64,000 bases of DNA. Origin: Xanthobacteraceae bacterium 501b. GTDB lineage: Bacteria > Pseudomonadota > Alphaproteobacteria > Rhizobiales > Xanthobacteraceae. The notes beneath the pieces were generated by a model. It was not told the origin of the DNA and did not search any database. It worked only from the letters and a program-made list of their open reading frames with translations. The position numbers and the translations under genes were made by a program. Each line of letters begins with the position of its first letter. Positions within the stretch are counted from its first letter, which is position 1. Below are positions 36,997 to 44,814 of this stretch, piece after piece. The DNA lies in NCBI GenBank assembly GCA_000378025.1, contig KB899087.1, forward strand, positions 310,001-374,000, written 5' to 3'.

Positions 36997-37080
36997 ACGC
37001 CCGCATCGGGTGCAGGACACGCTGAAGGCGAACTGGCGCGGCTTTACAGCCCCCGGAGCGAGACGGTAGAAAATAATCGC

Positions 37081-38337
37081 ATGCGGCGCGGGGCGGATGC
37101 CTCGCATCAACGCAGCGATTGGGCGGGCATGAGCGGAACGTATAGGCACGCCGTGCGCAAGGCTGATCCAGCCTTTGCGCTGCTGCTCCAGCTGTGCGCG
37201 CGGGCGGCGCGGCACGGGGCAGGGGCGTCCGTCGCTCCGGCCGGCCGGGTCGAGGATTGGCCCGCCTTCCTACACCTCGTCGACCGGCACCGCGTGGCCG
37301 GCCTCGTTCATCTGGCGCTGGGTCGCGAGGCGGCTTCTGTGCCAGACGACGTGCGCCAGTCCATCGCGCAGAAGGCCGGGGGGCTGGCGCGCACCAACCT
37401 CGCCATGGTGGCCGCCATCATCGGCCTGCAGAAGGCGTTCGACGCCGCCGGCATTGGGGCGGTCTTCTTCAAGGGCGCGCTGGTCGGCCAGCGGGCCTAT
37501 GGGTCGGTGGCGGTTAAGCACGGCAAGGACATCGACTTCCTGGTGCGGCCCGACGATCTGGCGGCGACCTTCGCGCTGCTCGCGGGCGAGGGCTACCAGC
37601 CGGTCTTTCCGCAGGCGCCGCTGACCCCGGCCAAGATCGACGCGCTGCGCGCCTTCCAGATTGAAGCGGTCATGGTCGATCCGGCGTGCGGCGTGCAACT
37701 GGAGCCGCATTGGCGGCTCACCGAGAACCGCCGGCTGCTGCCGCTCGCACCGCTTCTGGCGGGTGCGGGAAAGCGCGAGAGCCTGGGCGGGGTCGCCATT
37801 CGCGGCTTCCATCCCGACGACGAGTTCGCCTATCTCTGCGTGCACGGTGTCCGCAGCGGCTGGTTCCGCCTCAAATGGCTGGCCGATCTGCACGCCCTGT
37901 TGGCCGGGCTGCCGGAAGAGGAACGGCTGCGCCTCTATCGCCATGCCGAGCGCCGGGGCGCCGGGCCTGCCGCCCTGCTCGCCTTCGGCCTGTGCCGCGA
38001 GATGTTCGGGTTGCCGGTGCCGGCGGCGCTGGCGCGTCCCGTCGAGGCGCCGTTGCAGAAGGCGATGCACCGCATCAGCGTCGCCAACCTCCAGGATGAA
38101 TACCCGCAATTCTCCCTCCGCCAGGTGGTGGTGCTGCCGATGTTGCACGCCCTGGCCTGCGGTCCCGGCCATGTGATGGCCGAGGTGCTGCGCTGGACGG
38201 TGAACTGCCAGGACGCGCTCGACGTGCCGCTGCCGCGCCGGCTGTATTTCCTCTACCCGCTGCTGCGCGCCCCGCTCTGGTTCGGGCGGCTGCTGCGCGG
38301 CACGACCCGGCTGGGCCGCAGGACGGTCCGCGTTTGA
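37081..38337 (+). CDS. Nucleotidyltransferase-fold protein (NTP_transf_5 family)
   Basis: 418 residues. The core has the minimal nucleotidyltransferase pattern FFKGALVGQRAYG followed by KHGKDIDFLVRPDDL, with Lys131, Asp150 and Asp152. This is the family (PF14907) found beside exopolysaccharide and peptide-modification clusters; its reaction is not established. The C-terminal part (FGLCREMFGLPVPAALARPV) is helical. A second ATG at 37129 is possible. It follows the collar protein by 84 bases on the same strand and is taken as the last gene of the operon. Confidence 0.75.
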   Translation: MRRGADASHQRSDWAGMSGTYRHAVRKADPAFALLLQLCARAARHGAGASVAPAGRVEDWPAFLHLVDRHRVAGLVHLALGREAASVPDDVRQSIAQKAGGLARTNLAMVAAIIGLQKAFDAAGIGAVFFKGALVGQRAYGSVAVKHGKDIDFLVRPDDLAATFALLAGEGYQPVFPQAPLTPAKIDALRAFQIEAVMVDPACGVQLEPHWRLTENRRLLPLAPLLAGAGKRESLGGVAIRGFHPDDEFAYLCVHGVRSGWFRLKWLADLHALLAGLPEEERLRLYRHAERRGAGPAALLAFGLCREMFGLPVPAALARPVEAPLQKAMHRISVANLQDEYPQFSLRQVVVLPMLHALACGPGHVMAEVLRWTVNCQDALDVPLPRRLYFLYPLLRAPLWFGRLLRGTTRLGRRTVRV

Positions 38338-38412
38338 ACGCCCCCGCGACGATGTTGCGATGCAGCATCGGCATCGCTACGGTAAGGCCGTCCGGTTCCG
38401 AAAGGTGCGCCA

Positions 38413-39561
38413 ATGCCCTCCAAGGTCCTGCCTCCCGCCAAACCTCCCGCCGCCGCTGCCGCAAAGACGGCGCGGCGCGGTCCGCGCAAAGCCGCCGGGG
38501 ACGCGCCGGCGGCCCCTGCACCCGATGAAACGCAAGCGCCCGCGGGGTCCGGCCCGACCCGGGTCGATCTCGCCTTGCAGGGTGGTGGCTCGCATGGCGC
38601 CTTCACCTGGGGCGTGCTCGACCGGCTGCTGGAAGAGGATTGGCTCAGCATCGAGGGCATTTCCGGCACCTCCGCCGGGGCGATGAATGCCGCCGTGCTG
38701 GCCGATGGCTTTGCCGCCGGCGGGCGCGAGGGCGCGCGCGCGGCGCTCGACGCCTATTGGCGCCACGTCGCCGAGGCCGCGCGTTTCAGCCCGTTCCAGC
38801 GCGGCCCGCTCGATGTGCTGCTCGGGCGCTGGACGCTCGACCATTCGCCGCTCTTCGTCACCATGGACCTGATGTCGCGGCTCTATTCGCCCTATGACCT
38901 CAATCCAGGCGGCGCCAACCCGCTGCGCGCCATTCTGGAAAAGGCGATCGATTTCGAGCGGCTGCGCGCCTCGCCGGTCAAGCTGTTCATCACCGCTACC
39001 AATGTGCGCACCGGGCGCGGCCGGGTGTTCCGCAATGCCGAGATCACGCCCGAGGTGCTGCTCGCCTCGGCCTGCCTGCCCACGCTGTTCCAGGCGGTGG
39101 AGGTCGACGGCGAGAGCTATTGGGATGGCGGCTATTCCGGCAACCCGACGATGACGCCGCTGGTGCGCGAACTCGAATCCGACGACACGATCCTCATTCC
39201 GATCAATCCGGTGGAGCGGCCCGGCACGCCGCGCACCGCGTCGGAAATCCTCAACCGGCTCAACGAAGTCTCGTTCAACGCCGTGCTGCTGAAGGAGCTG
39301 CGGATGATCGCCCTGCTGCGGCAGGTGGCCGATCCCGGCAATTGCGAGGGCGCGCAATGGGCGCGGATGCGGATCCATCTGGTGCGCAATTCGATCATGG
39401 ACACGCTCGGCTATTCCTCGAAGCTCAACGCCGAATGGGAATTCCTCAGCCTGCTGCGGGACGAGGGCCGCAAGGCGGCCGATGCCTTCCTCGAAGCCGA
39501 TGGCGGCAATATCGGCAAGCGTTCCTCGGTCGATCTCGACGTGCTGCTCGAAGGGGTGTGA
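38413..39561 (+). CDS. Patatin-like phospholipase
   Basis: 382 residues. After a basic, Ala/Pro-rich N-terminal tail of about 48 residues, the patatin domain shows the oxyanion loop LALQGGGSHGAFTWGVLDRL, the nucleophile motif GTSAGAM, and the catalytic Asp in SYWDGGYSGNP. It hydrolyses acyl esters of lipids. It starts behind AAGGTGCGCCA and is followed three bases later by a permease gene. No Sec signal is seen, so it probably acts in the cytoplasm or at the inner membrane. Confidence 0.9.
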   Translation: MPSKVLPPAKPPAAAAAKTARRGPRKAAGDAPAAPAPDETQAPAGSGPTRVDLALQGGGSHGAFTWGVLDRLLEEDWLSIEGISGTSAGAMNAAVLADGFAAGGREGARAALDAYWRHVAEAARFSPFQRGPLDVLLGRWTLDHSPLFVTMDLMSRLYSPYDLNPGGANPLRAILEKAIDFERLRASPVKLFITATNVRTGRGRVFRNAEITPEVLLASACLPTLFQAVEVDGESYWDGGYSGNPTMTPLVRELESDDTILIPINPVERPGTPRTASEILNRLNEVSFNAVLLKELRMIALLRQVADPGNCEGAQWARMRIHLVRNSIMDTLGYSSKLNAEWEFLSLLRDEGRKAADAFLEADGGNIGKRSSVDLDVLLEGV

Positions 39562-39564
39562 GCC

Positions 39565-41016
39565 ATGGGCCTCATCGGCATCCTGCTCGGTCTCGGCCTT
39601 CTCGTCTGGTTCGCCTATCGCGGCTGGAGTGTGCTGCTGCTGGCGCCGCTGGCGGCGTTGCTCGCCGCCCTGTTGTCCGGCGAGCCGCTGCTTGCTAGCT
39701 GGACCCAGACCTTCATGGGCAGCGCGGCCAGTTTTGTCGGGCAGTTCTTTCCGCTGTTCCTGCTCGGCGCGCTGTTCGGCAAGCTGATGGAGGATAGTGG
39801 CTCGGTTTCCGCCATCGCCGATTTCATGACCGAGAAGCTGGGGGCGCAGCGCGCCATCCTCGCCGTGGTGCTGGCGGGCGCCATCGTCACCTATGGCGGT
39901 GTGAGCCTGTTCGTCGCTCTGTTCGTGCTGGCGCCGATGGCGCAGGCGCTGTTTCGCGCCGCCGACATTCCACGCCGGCTGATGGCGCCGGCCATTGCGC
40001 TCGGCACCTTCACCTTCACCATGATGGCGCTGCCCGGCACGCCGGCGATCCAGAACGCCATTCCCATGCCGTTCTTCGGCACCACACCCTTCGCCGCGCC
40101 GGGGCTCGGCATCATCGCCTCCGCCCTCATGCTCGGCTTCGGCCTGTGGTGGCTCAGCCGGGCCGAGGTGGCGGCCCGCCGGGCAGGGGAGGGGTTCGGC
40201 GATGGCGCCGCTGCGGTCAATGCCGCGCTCGACGACCCGGTGCTGCGCGAGCGGGCGACCACGGCGCGCGAATTTGACCCGGCCGAGATCGCACATGGCC
40301 ACCAGAGCGTGGAGCGCCCGTCGATCGCGCTGGCGGCGCTGCCGCTCGGGCTGGTGATTATCGTCAATCTCTTGATGTCCTTCCTCGTCCTGCCACGCCT
40401 CGATTTCGGCTTTCTCGCCGAAGAGCGCTGGGGCGGGGTGCCCCTGTCGGCGGTCAGCGGGGTCTGGTCGGTGGCGGTGGCGCTCCTCGTGGCAATCGTG
40501 GCAACGTTGGTCATTAACCGGCGCCGCCTGCCAAAGCTGCGCGAGACCATGGATGCCGGCGCCAATGCCTCGGTACTGCCGATCTTCTCGGTGGCGAGCC
40601 TGGTCGGCTTCGGCGCGGTGGTGGCGGCGCTGCCGGCCTTCGCGCTGGTGCGCGACTGGGTGCTCGCCATCGAGGGCGGGCCGCTGGTGTCGCTGGCGGT
40701 GGCGGTCAACATCCTCGCCGCGCTCACCGGCTCGGCCTCGGGCGGGCTCACCATCGCGCTCGACGCGCTGGGGCCGGTATTTCTGGAGCGGGCCGGGGCG
40801 CTGGGCATCGAGCCGGCGCTGCTGCACCGCGTTGCTGTCATGAGCGCGGGCACGCTGGACAGCCTGCCGCACAGCGGCGCGGTGGTGACGCTGCTCGCCG
40901 TCTGCGGCGTGACCCCGAGGGAAAGCTATCTCGATATCGTCATGGTTGCTATCGTCGGTGCCCTGGTGGCGCTGGTGGCGGTCATCGGGCTCGGCTCGGT
41001 GCTGGGCAATTTCTGA
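39565..41016 (+). CDS. GntP-family permease
   Basis: 483 residues with about 12 helices. Family blocks are FFPLFLLGALFGKLMEDSGS, AGAIVTYGGVSLFVALFVLA, and the C-terminal ALTGSASGGLTIALDALGPV with VMSAGTLDSLPHSGAVVTLL. GntP carriers take up gluconate, other sugar acids or hydroxy acids with protons; the substrate here is unknown. It starts behind AAGGGGTGTGAGCC and probably shares an mRNA with the patatin gene. Confidence 0.88.
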   Translation: MGLIGILLGLGLLVWFAYRGWSVLLLAPLAALLAALLSGEPLLASWTQTFMGSAASFVGQFFPLFLLGALFGKLMEDSGSVSAIADFMTEKLGAQRAILAVVLAGAIVTYGGVSLFVALFVLAPMAQALFRAADIPRRLMAPAIALGTFTFTMMALPGTPAIQNAIPMPFFGTTPFAAPGLGIIASALMLGFGLWWLSRAEVAARRAGEGFGDGAAAVNAALDDPVLRERATTAREFDPAEIAHGHQSVERPSIALAALPLGLVIIVNLLMSFLVLPRLDFGFLAEERWGGVPLSAVSGVWSVAVALLVAIVATLVINRRRLPKLRETMDAGANASVLPIFSVASLVGFGAVVAALPAFALVRDWVLAIEGGPLVSLAVAVNILAALTGSASGGLTIALDALGPVFLERAGALGIEPALLHRVAVMSAGTLDSLPHSGAVVTLLAVCGVTPRESYLDIVMVAIVGALVALVAVIGLGSVLGNF

Positions 41017-41067
41017 AGGGTGCGGGTCCCAGGACGGGTCCCCGGACGTGGCGATGACGGAGTGACG

Positions 41068-42273
41068 ATGTCGGCGATTGAAATTTCGGGCCTTCTGACC
41101 TTTACCATCGCCATTGTCGTCTTCTTCGTCGGTTCCGGCATCAACAGGGCGATTCCCCCGTTGGGCCAGTTCAATATCCCGGAGGCCGTGACCGGCGGCC
41201 TGCTCGCGGCGCTGGCGACGCTCATCGCCTACCAGTTCCTTGATACCGCCATCGTGTTCGATCTCGGCGCGCGCGACCTGCTGCTGCTCTATTTCTTCAC
41301 CGGCATCGGCCTCAATGCCCGGCTCGACGATCTGCTGGCGGGCGGGCGGCCGCTGGTGATCCTGCTCGTGCTCACCATCGTCTATCTCGTGATCCAGAAC
41401 GTGATCGCCCTCGGTGCCGTCAGCCTGCTCAACCTGCCGGAAGGGCTGGCCGTTTTCCTCGGCTCGGCCTCGTTGATCGGCGGGCACGGCACCACCATCG
41501 CCTGGGCGCCGCTGATCGCGGAGCGCTTCGGCGTCGCCAATGCGCTGGAGGTCGGCATCGCCGTGGCGACGCTCGGCCTCGTGCTGGCGAGCCTCGCCGG
41601 CGGACCGATCGCCCGCTACCTCATCACCCGCCACCAGCTGACCAGCGGACCGGGGCAGGAGGCCGTGGTCGGCCTGCCGAAGGCGGTGAATGAGCGCATG
41701 GATGACGACATCAGCCATGTCAGCCTGTTGCGCACCGTGCTGGTGCTCAATGTCGCCATCCTCATCGCCTTCGGCCTGGAGGAGGCGGTGGAGTGGACCG
41801 GGCTGAAGCTGCCGATGTTCGTCGTATGCCTGCTGGTCGGCATCGTACTCACCAACACCGTGCCGCGCCTGCTGCCGCGCGTGCGTTGGCCGACGCGCAC
41901 ACGGGCGCTGGCGCTGGTGTCCGATCTCGCGCTCAACATCTTCCTCGCCATGTCGCTGATGAGCATGCAGCTGTGGAGCATTGGCGGGCTCGGGCTGGCT
42001 CTGGTGGTGGTATTGGCGGTGCAGACGGTGGCGGCGCTGGCCTATATCGTCTTCGTCGTATTCCCGGCGATGGGGCGCGACTATCAGGCGGCGGTGATCT
42101 CGGCCGGCTTCACCGGCATCAGCCTGGGGGCGACGCCAACCGCCATCGCCAACATGACCGCCGTCACCAAGACGCACGGTCCCTCACCGCGCGCCTTCAT
42201 CATCCTGCCGCTGGTGTCGGCCTTTTTCATTGACATCATCAACGCCGCCGCCATCGGATTTTTGGCCCGCTAA
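41068..42273 (+). CDS. gltS: Sodium/glutamate symporter
   Basis: 401 residues, GltS family, about ten or eleven helices in two inverted halves. Recognised blocks are PEAVTGGLLAALATLIAYQF, YFFTGIGLNARLDDLLAGGR, SASLIGGHGTTIAWAPL and ISAGFTGISLGATPTAIANM. It imports glutamate with Na+. ATG at 41068 after CGGAGTGACG; a longer frame upstream is not conserved. Its stop overlaps the convergent hydrolase gene by four bases. Confidence 0.9.
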   Translation: MSAIEISGLLTFTIAIVVFFVGSGINRAIPPLGQFNIPEAVTGGLLAALATLIAYQFLDTAIVFDLGARDLLLLYFFTGIGLNARLDDLLAGGRPLVILLVLTIVYLVIQNVIALGAVSLLNLPEGLAVFLGSASLIGGHGTTIAWAPLIAERFGVANALEVGIAVATLGLVLASLAGGPIARYLITRHQLTSGPGQEAVVGLPKAVNERMDDDISHVSLLRTVLVLNVAILIAFGLEEAVEWTGLKLPMFVVCLLVGIVLTNTVPRLLPRVRWPTRTRALALVSDLALNIFLAMSLMSMQLWSIGGLGLALVVVLAVQTVAALAYIVFVVFPAMGRDYQAAVISAGFTGISLGATPTAIANMTAVTKTHGPSPRAFIILPLVSAFFIDIINAAAIGFLAR

Positions 42274-43487
42274 TCGGCGCCGGGGTCCTCGACCGTCTCG
42301 GTCACGGTCTGGCCGAAGCGCTCGACCTGGCCCTGATAGGTGCGCCGGGTCGCCGGGTCGACGACGGCGAGTGGCGCGCTCAGCGCGAGTCCGGCGGCGC
42401 TGCCGACCGTCTGCCCGACGCCCATCGCCCCCGCCGCGATGCGGTCGCCGAGGCTGACCTCGGAATCGGTCACGGTCTGCCCGTTCACCAGCCGCTGGCC
42501 GATCAGCTGCACCACCTCGGGCGAAGAGGCGAAGCGGCCATGATTGAGCGAATCGCCGCTGCGCATGGCGGTGAGGTCGATCACCACGATGCCGGACTTC
42601 TCCAGCTGCCCGTAGAATTGCTGGGCGTCGATCAGCCCGAGCCGGTCCACCCCGCCGGCGATGCGGCGCGAGACCTGCAGCGCCCGGTCGTCCTGGGAGA
42701 CGAACAGCGTGAACCGCGCCTGCGTGCCCTGCAGCGCCCGCCATTGCGAGGCGAACACATCGACATCGACATCGGGCGAGGCGAGGATGACGTTGCGGAT
42801 CTTGGCCGGCAGCTTGCCGCGCCGTATCGCCATCTGCCGCAGGCTTTCCATGGCGAGCCACGCTCCCATGGAGTGCGCCATGATGGTCACATCCTCCACC
42901 CGCGGGTCGCTGGTGACCTGCCAGACCGTGTCCTCGAAGGCGTCGCGCGAGACGATGGTGCTCTCGCGGTCGAACAGATAGTCGAACACCCGGGCGCGCG
43001 ATGGCCAGGTGAACAGCACCGGCGCCACGTCCGACCCCGAATCATGCACGATCTGGGCGAAACGGTAGACGGCGTCCTCGAAGCGGTTGTTGAAGCCGTG
43101 CACGAAGATCAGCACCCGCCGGCTCTTCGGCAGATGGCTGTCGAGCCAGCCCCTGGCGGCCTTCACATTCGGCAGCGGCTCGACGGCGAGGGTGGCGAAG
43201 TCGGTTTCCGGGTTGGGCGGCAGGCTGCGCGGCCATTGCACCTCGCCGATCTGCCGGCGACTGTCGGGCGGGATCGAGACGGTGAAGGCGTCGAGCGAGA
43301 CGCCGGCGCCGCGTTCGCCGCTATAGAGCGTGGCGACGTCGTTGGAAGCCTCGCGGGTGGTGGCGACGAGAAGATCGACCTTGGTGGTGCCGGGCACCGC
43401 CGCCTCGACCGGGGTGAGCACGCCCACCGGCCGATTCGAGCATCCCGCGCACAGGGCAAAGGCCAACGCAACAACGACCAGACGCAT
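42270..43487 (-). CDS. DUF900-type alpha/beta hydrolase lipoprotein
   Basis: 405 residues. Signal sequence with lipobox ALCAGC, so a lipid anchor is expected. The hydrolase domain shows RVLIFVHGFNNRFEDAVYRF, PSRARVFDYLFDRESTIVSR and the nucleophile elbow IMAHSMGAWLAMESLRQM, followed by NVILASPDVDVDVFASQWRA; these are typical DUF900 blocks. The substrate of this family is not established. ATG at 43487. The adjacent efflux genes diverge. Confidence 0.87.
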   Translation of the reverse strand: MRLVVVALAFALCAGCSNRPVGVLTPVEAAVPGTTKVDLLVATTREASNDVATLYSGERGAGVSLDAFTVSIPPDSRRQIGEVQWPRSLPPNPETDFATLAVEPLPNVKAARGWLDSHLPKSRRVLIFVHGFNNRFEDAVYRFAQIVHDSGSDVAPVLFTWPSRARVFDYLFDRESTIVSRDAFEDTVWQVTSDPRVEDVTIMAHSMGAWLAMESLRQMAIRRGKLPAKIRNVILASPDVDVDVFASQWRALQGTQARFTLFVSQDDRALQVSRRIAGGVDRLGLIDAQQFYGQLEKSGIVVIDLTAMRSGDSLNHGRFASSPEVVQLIGQRLVNGQTVTDSEVSLGDRIAAGAMGVGQTVGSAAGLALSAPLAVVDPATRRTYQGQVERFGQTVTETVEDPGAD

Positions 43488-43728
43488 TCCGCCTCCGTAG
43501 GACCCCCGCCCCGGTGAGAGCGCCAGCATTAGCGCGCCGCTGCGGCAAAGGCGAGTCGCGCGCCGGTCTCCGCGCGGCACGCACAGGAGGTTTGCGCCGG
43601 GCGATTTACGGAACGTCGCTTCCCTCTGTAGTGTCGGCGGTAGGATCAGGCCGATAACGCGCACGGGTGGATGGACGCCACCGGCCGTACAGGGCGCGGC
43701 GCAGTGGCAGGCAGGGGAGCGACCGGCG

Positions 43729-44814
43729 ATGAGAAACACCAAGCCATGGAGCGCGGCTCTCGCGCTGGGCGCCAGCCTTCTTCTCGCCGGTTGCGGCGAA
43801 GAGCCAGAGGCGCAGGCCCCGGCGCCCCGGCCGGTGCGCGTCGTCACGGTGGAAAAGGGCGTCGGCGGGCAGGTTGCCTCCTTCACCGGCGATGTGCAGG
43901 CGCAGGACGAGGCCGCGCTCGCCTTCCGCGTCTCCGGCCGGATGATCGAGCGCAGCGCCAATGTCGGCGATCAGGTGAAGGCCGGGCAGGTCGTTGCCCG
44001 GCTCGATCCGCAGAACGCGCTCAACGCCCTGCGTTCGGCCCAGGCGGCGCTGGCGGCGGCGGAGAGCCAGCTCGTCACCGCCGCCAACACCTTCGAGCGG
44101 CAGGAGCGGCTGCTCGGCAACGGCTTCACCACCCAGGCCAGTCACGACGCCGCCCGCACCGCCCTGCAGGCGGCGCAGTCGGGGGTGGACGATGCCGAGG
44201 CGCAGCTGAAGACCGCGCAGGACAATGTCGGCTACACCGACCTCGTCGCCGATGCCCCCGGCACGGTGACGGCGCGCGGCGCCGAGCCGGGCGAGGTGGT
44301 GCAGGCTGGCCAGATGATTCTTCAGCTCGCCCGGCAGGGCGGGCGCGACGCGGTGTTCGACGTGCCGGCGAACATCCTGCGCGCGGCGCCGGCTGATCCG
44401 GTCATCACCGTCACGCTGAGCGACGATCCCAGCGTGACCGCGCGGGGCCGGGTGCGCGAGGTGGCGCCGCAGGCGGACCCGGTGACGCGCACCTTCCGGG
44501 TGCGGGTCGGGCTCGACACGCCGCCGGCGGCGATGCGCCTCGGCTCGACGGTCATCGGCCGGGTGGAACTTGGTAGCGATGCGGCGATCGAGATTCCCGC
44601 CTCGGCGCTCACCGCCGTCAATGAGCGCCCGGCGGTGTGGGTCTATGACCCCACCAGCCAGACCGTGGCCTTGCGCAACATCGAGCTGCGTCGCTTCTCG
44701 CCGGCTTCCGTCGCGGTCGAGACCGGGCTCAGCCCGGGCGAGATCGTGGTGACGGCCGGCGTGCAGGCGCTGCATCCCGGCCAGAAGGTGCGCCTGCTGG
44801 GGGCGGGCTCGTGA
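43729..44814 (+). CDS. RND efflux periplasmic adaptor (AcrA/MexA type)
   Basis: 361 residues. Lipoprotein signal with lipobox LLAGC. The barrel-sandwich and hairpin domains are seen in LAFRVSGRMIERSANVGDQV, KAGQVVARLDPQNALNAL and a long coiled coil of Ala/Gln-rich sequence, followed by DLVADAPGTVTARGAEPGEV. It links the inner-membrane pump to an outer-membrane channel, which is not encoded here. Its stop overlaps the pump start. Confidence 0.92.
   Translation: MRNTKPWSAALALGASLLLAGCGEEPEAQAPAPRPVRVVTVEKGVGGQVASFTGDVQAQDEAALAFRVSGRMIERSANVGDQVKAGQVVARLDPQNALNALRSAQAALAAAESQLVTAANTFERQERLLGNGFTTQASHDAARTALQAAQSGVDDAEAQLKTAQDNVGYTDLVADAPGTVTARGAEPGEVVQAGQMILQLARQGGRDAVFDVPANILRAAPADPVITVTLSDDPSVTARGRVREVAPQADPVTRTFRVRVGLDTPPAAMRLGSTVIGRVELGSDAAIEIPASALTAVNERPAVWVYDPTSQTVALRNIELRRFSPASVAVETGLSPGEIVVTAGVQALHPGQKVRLLGAGS

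Noticed and set aside
37001-37080. Terminator after the collar gene
   Set aside because: No stable stem followed by a T tract is visible; the nucleotidyltransferase is therefore kept in the same putative transcription unit.
20525-38337. Prophage, type VI secretion or contractile injection system
   Set aside because: Collar-type domains alone are not enough; no sheath, tube, baseplate J, spike, AAA ATPase, terminase, integrase or lysis gene is present.
38377-42177. 1266-codon minus-strand frame
   Set aside because: Antisense of patatin, GntP and GltS, which have clear families.
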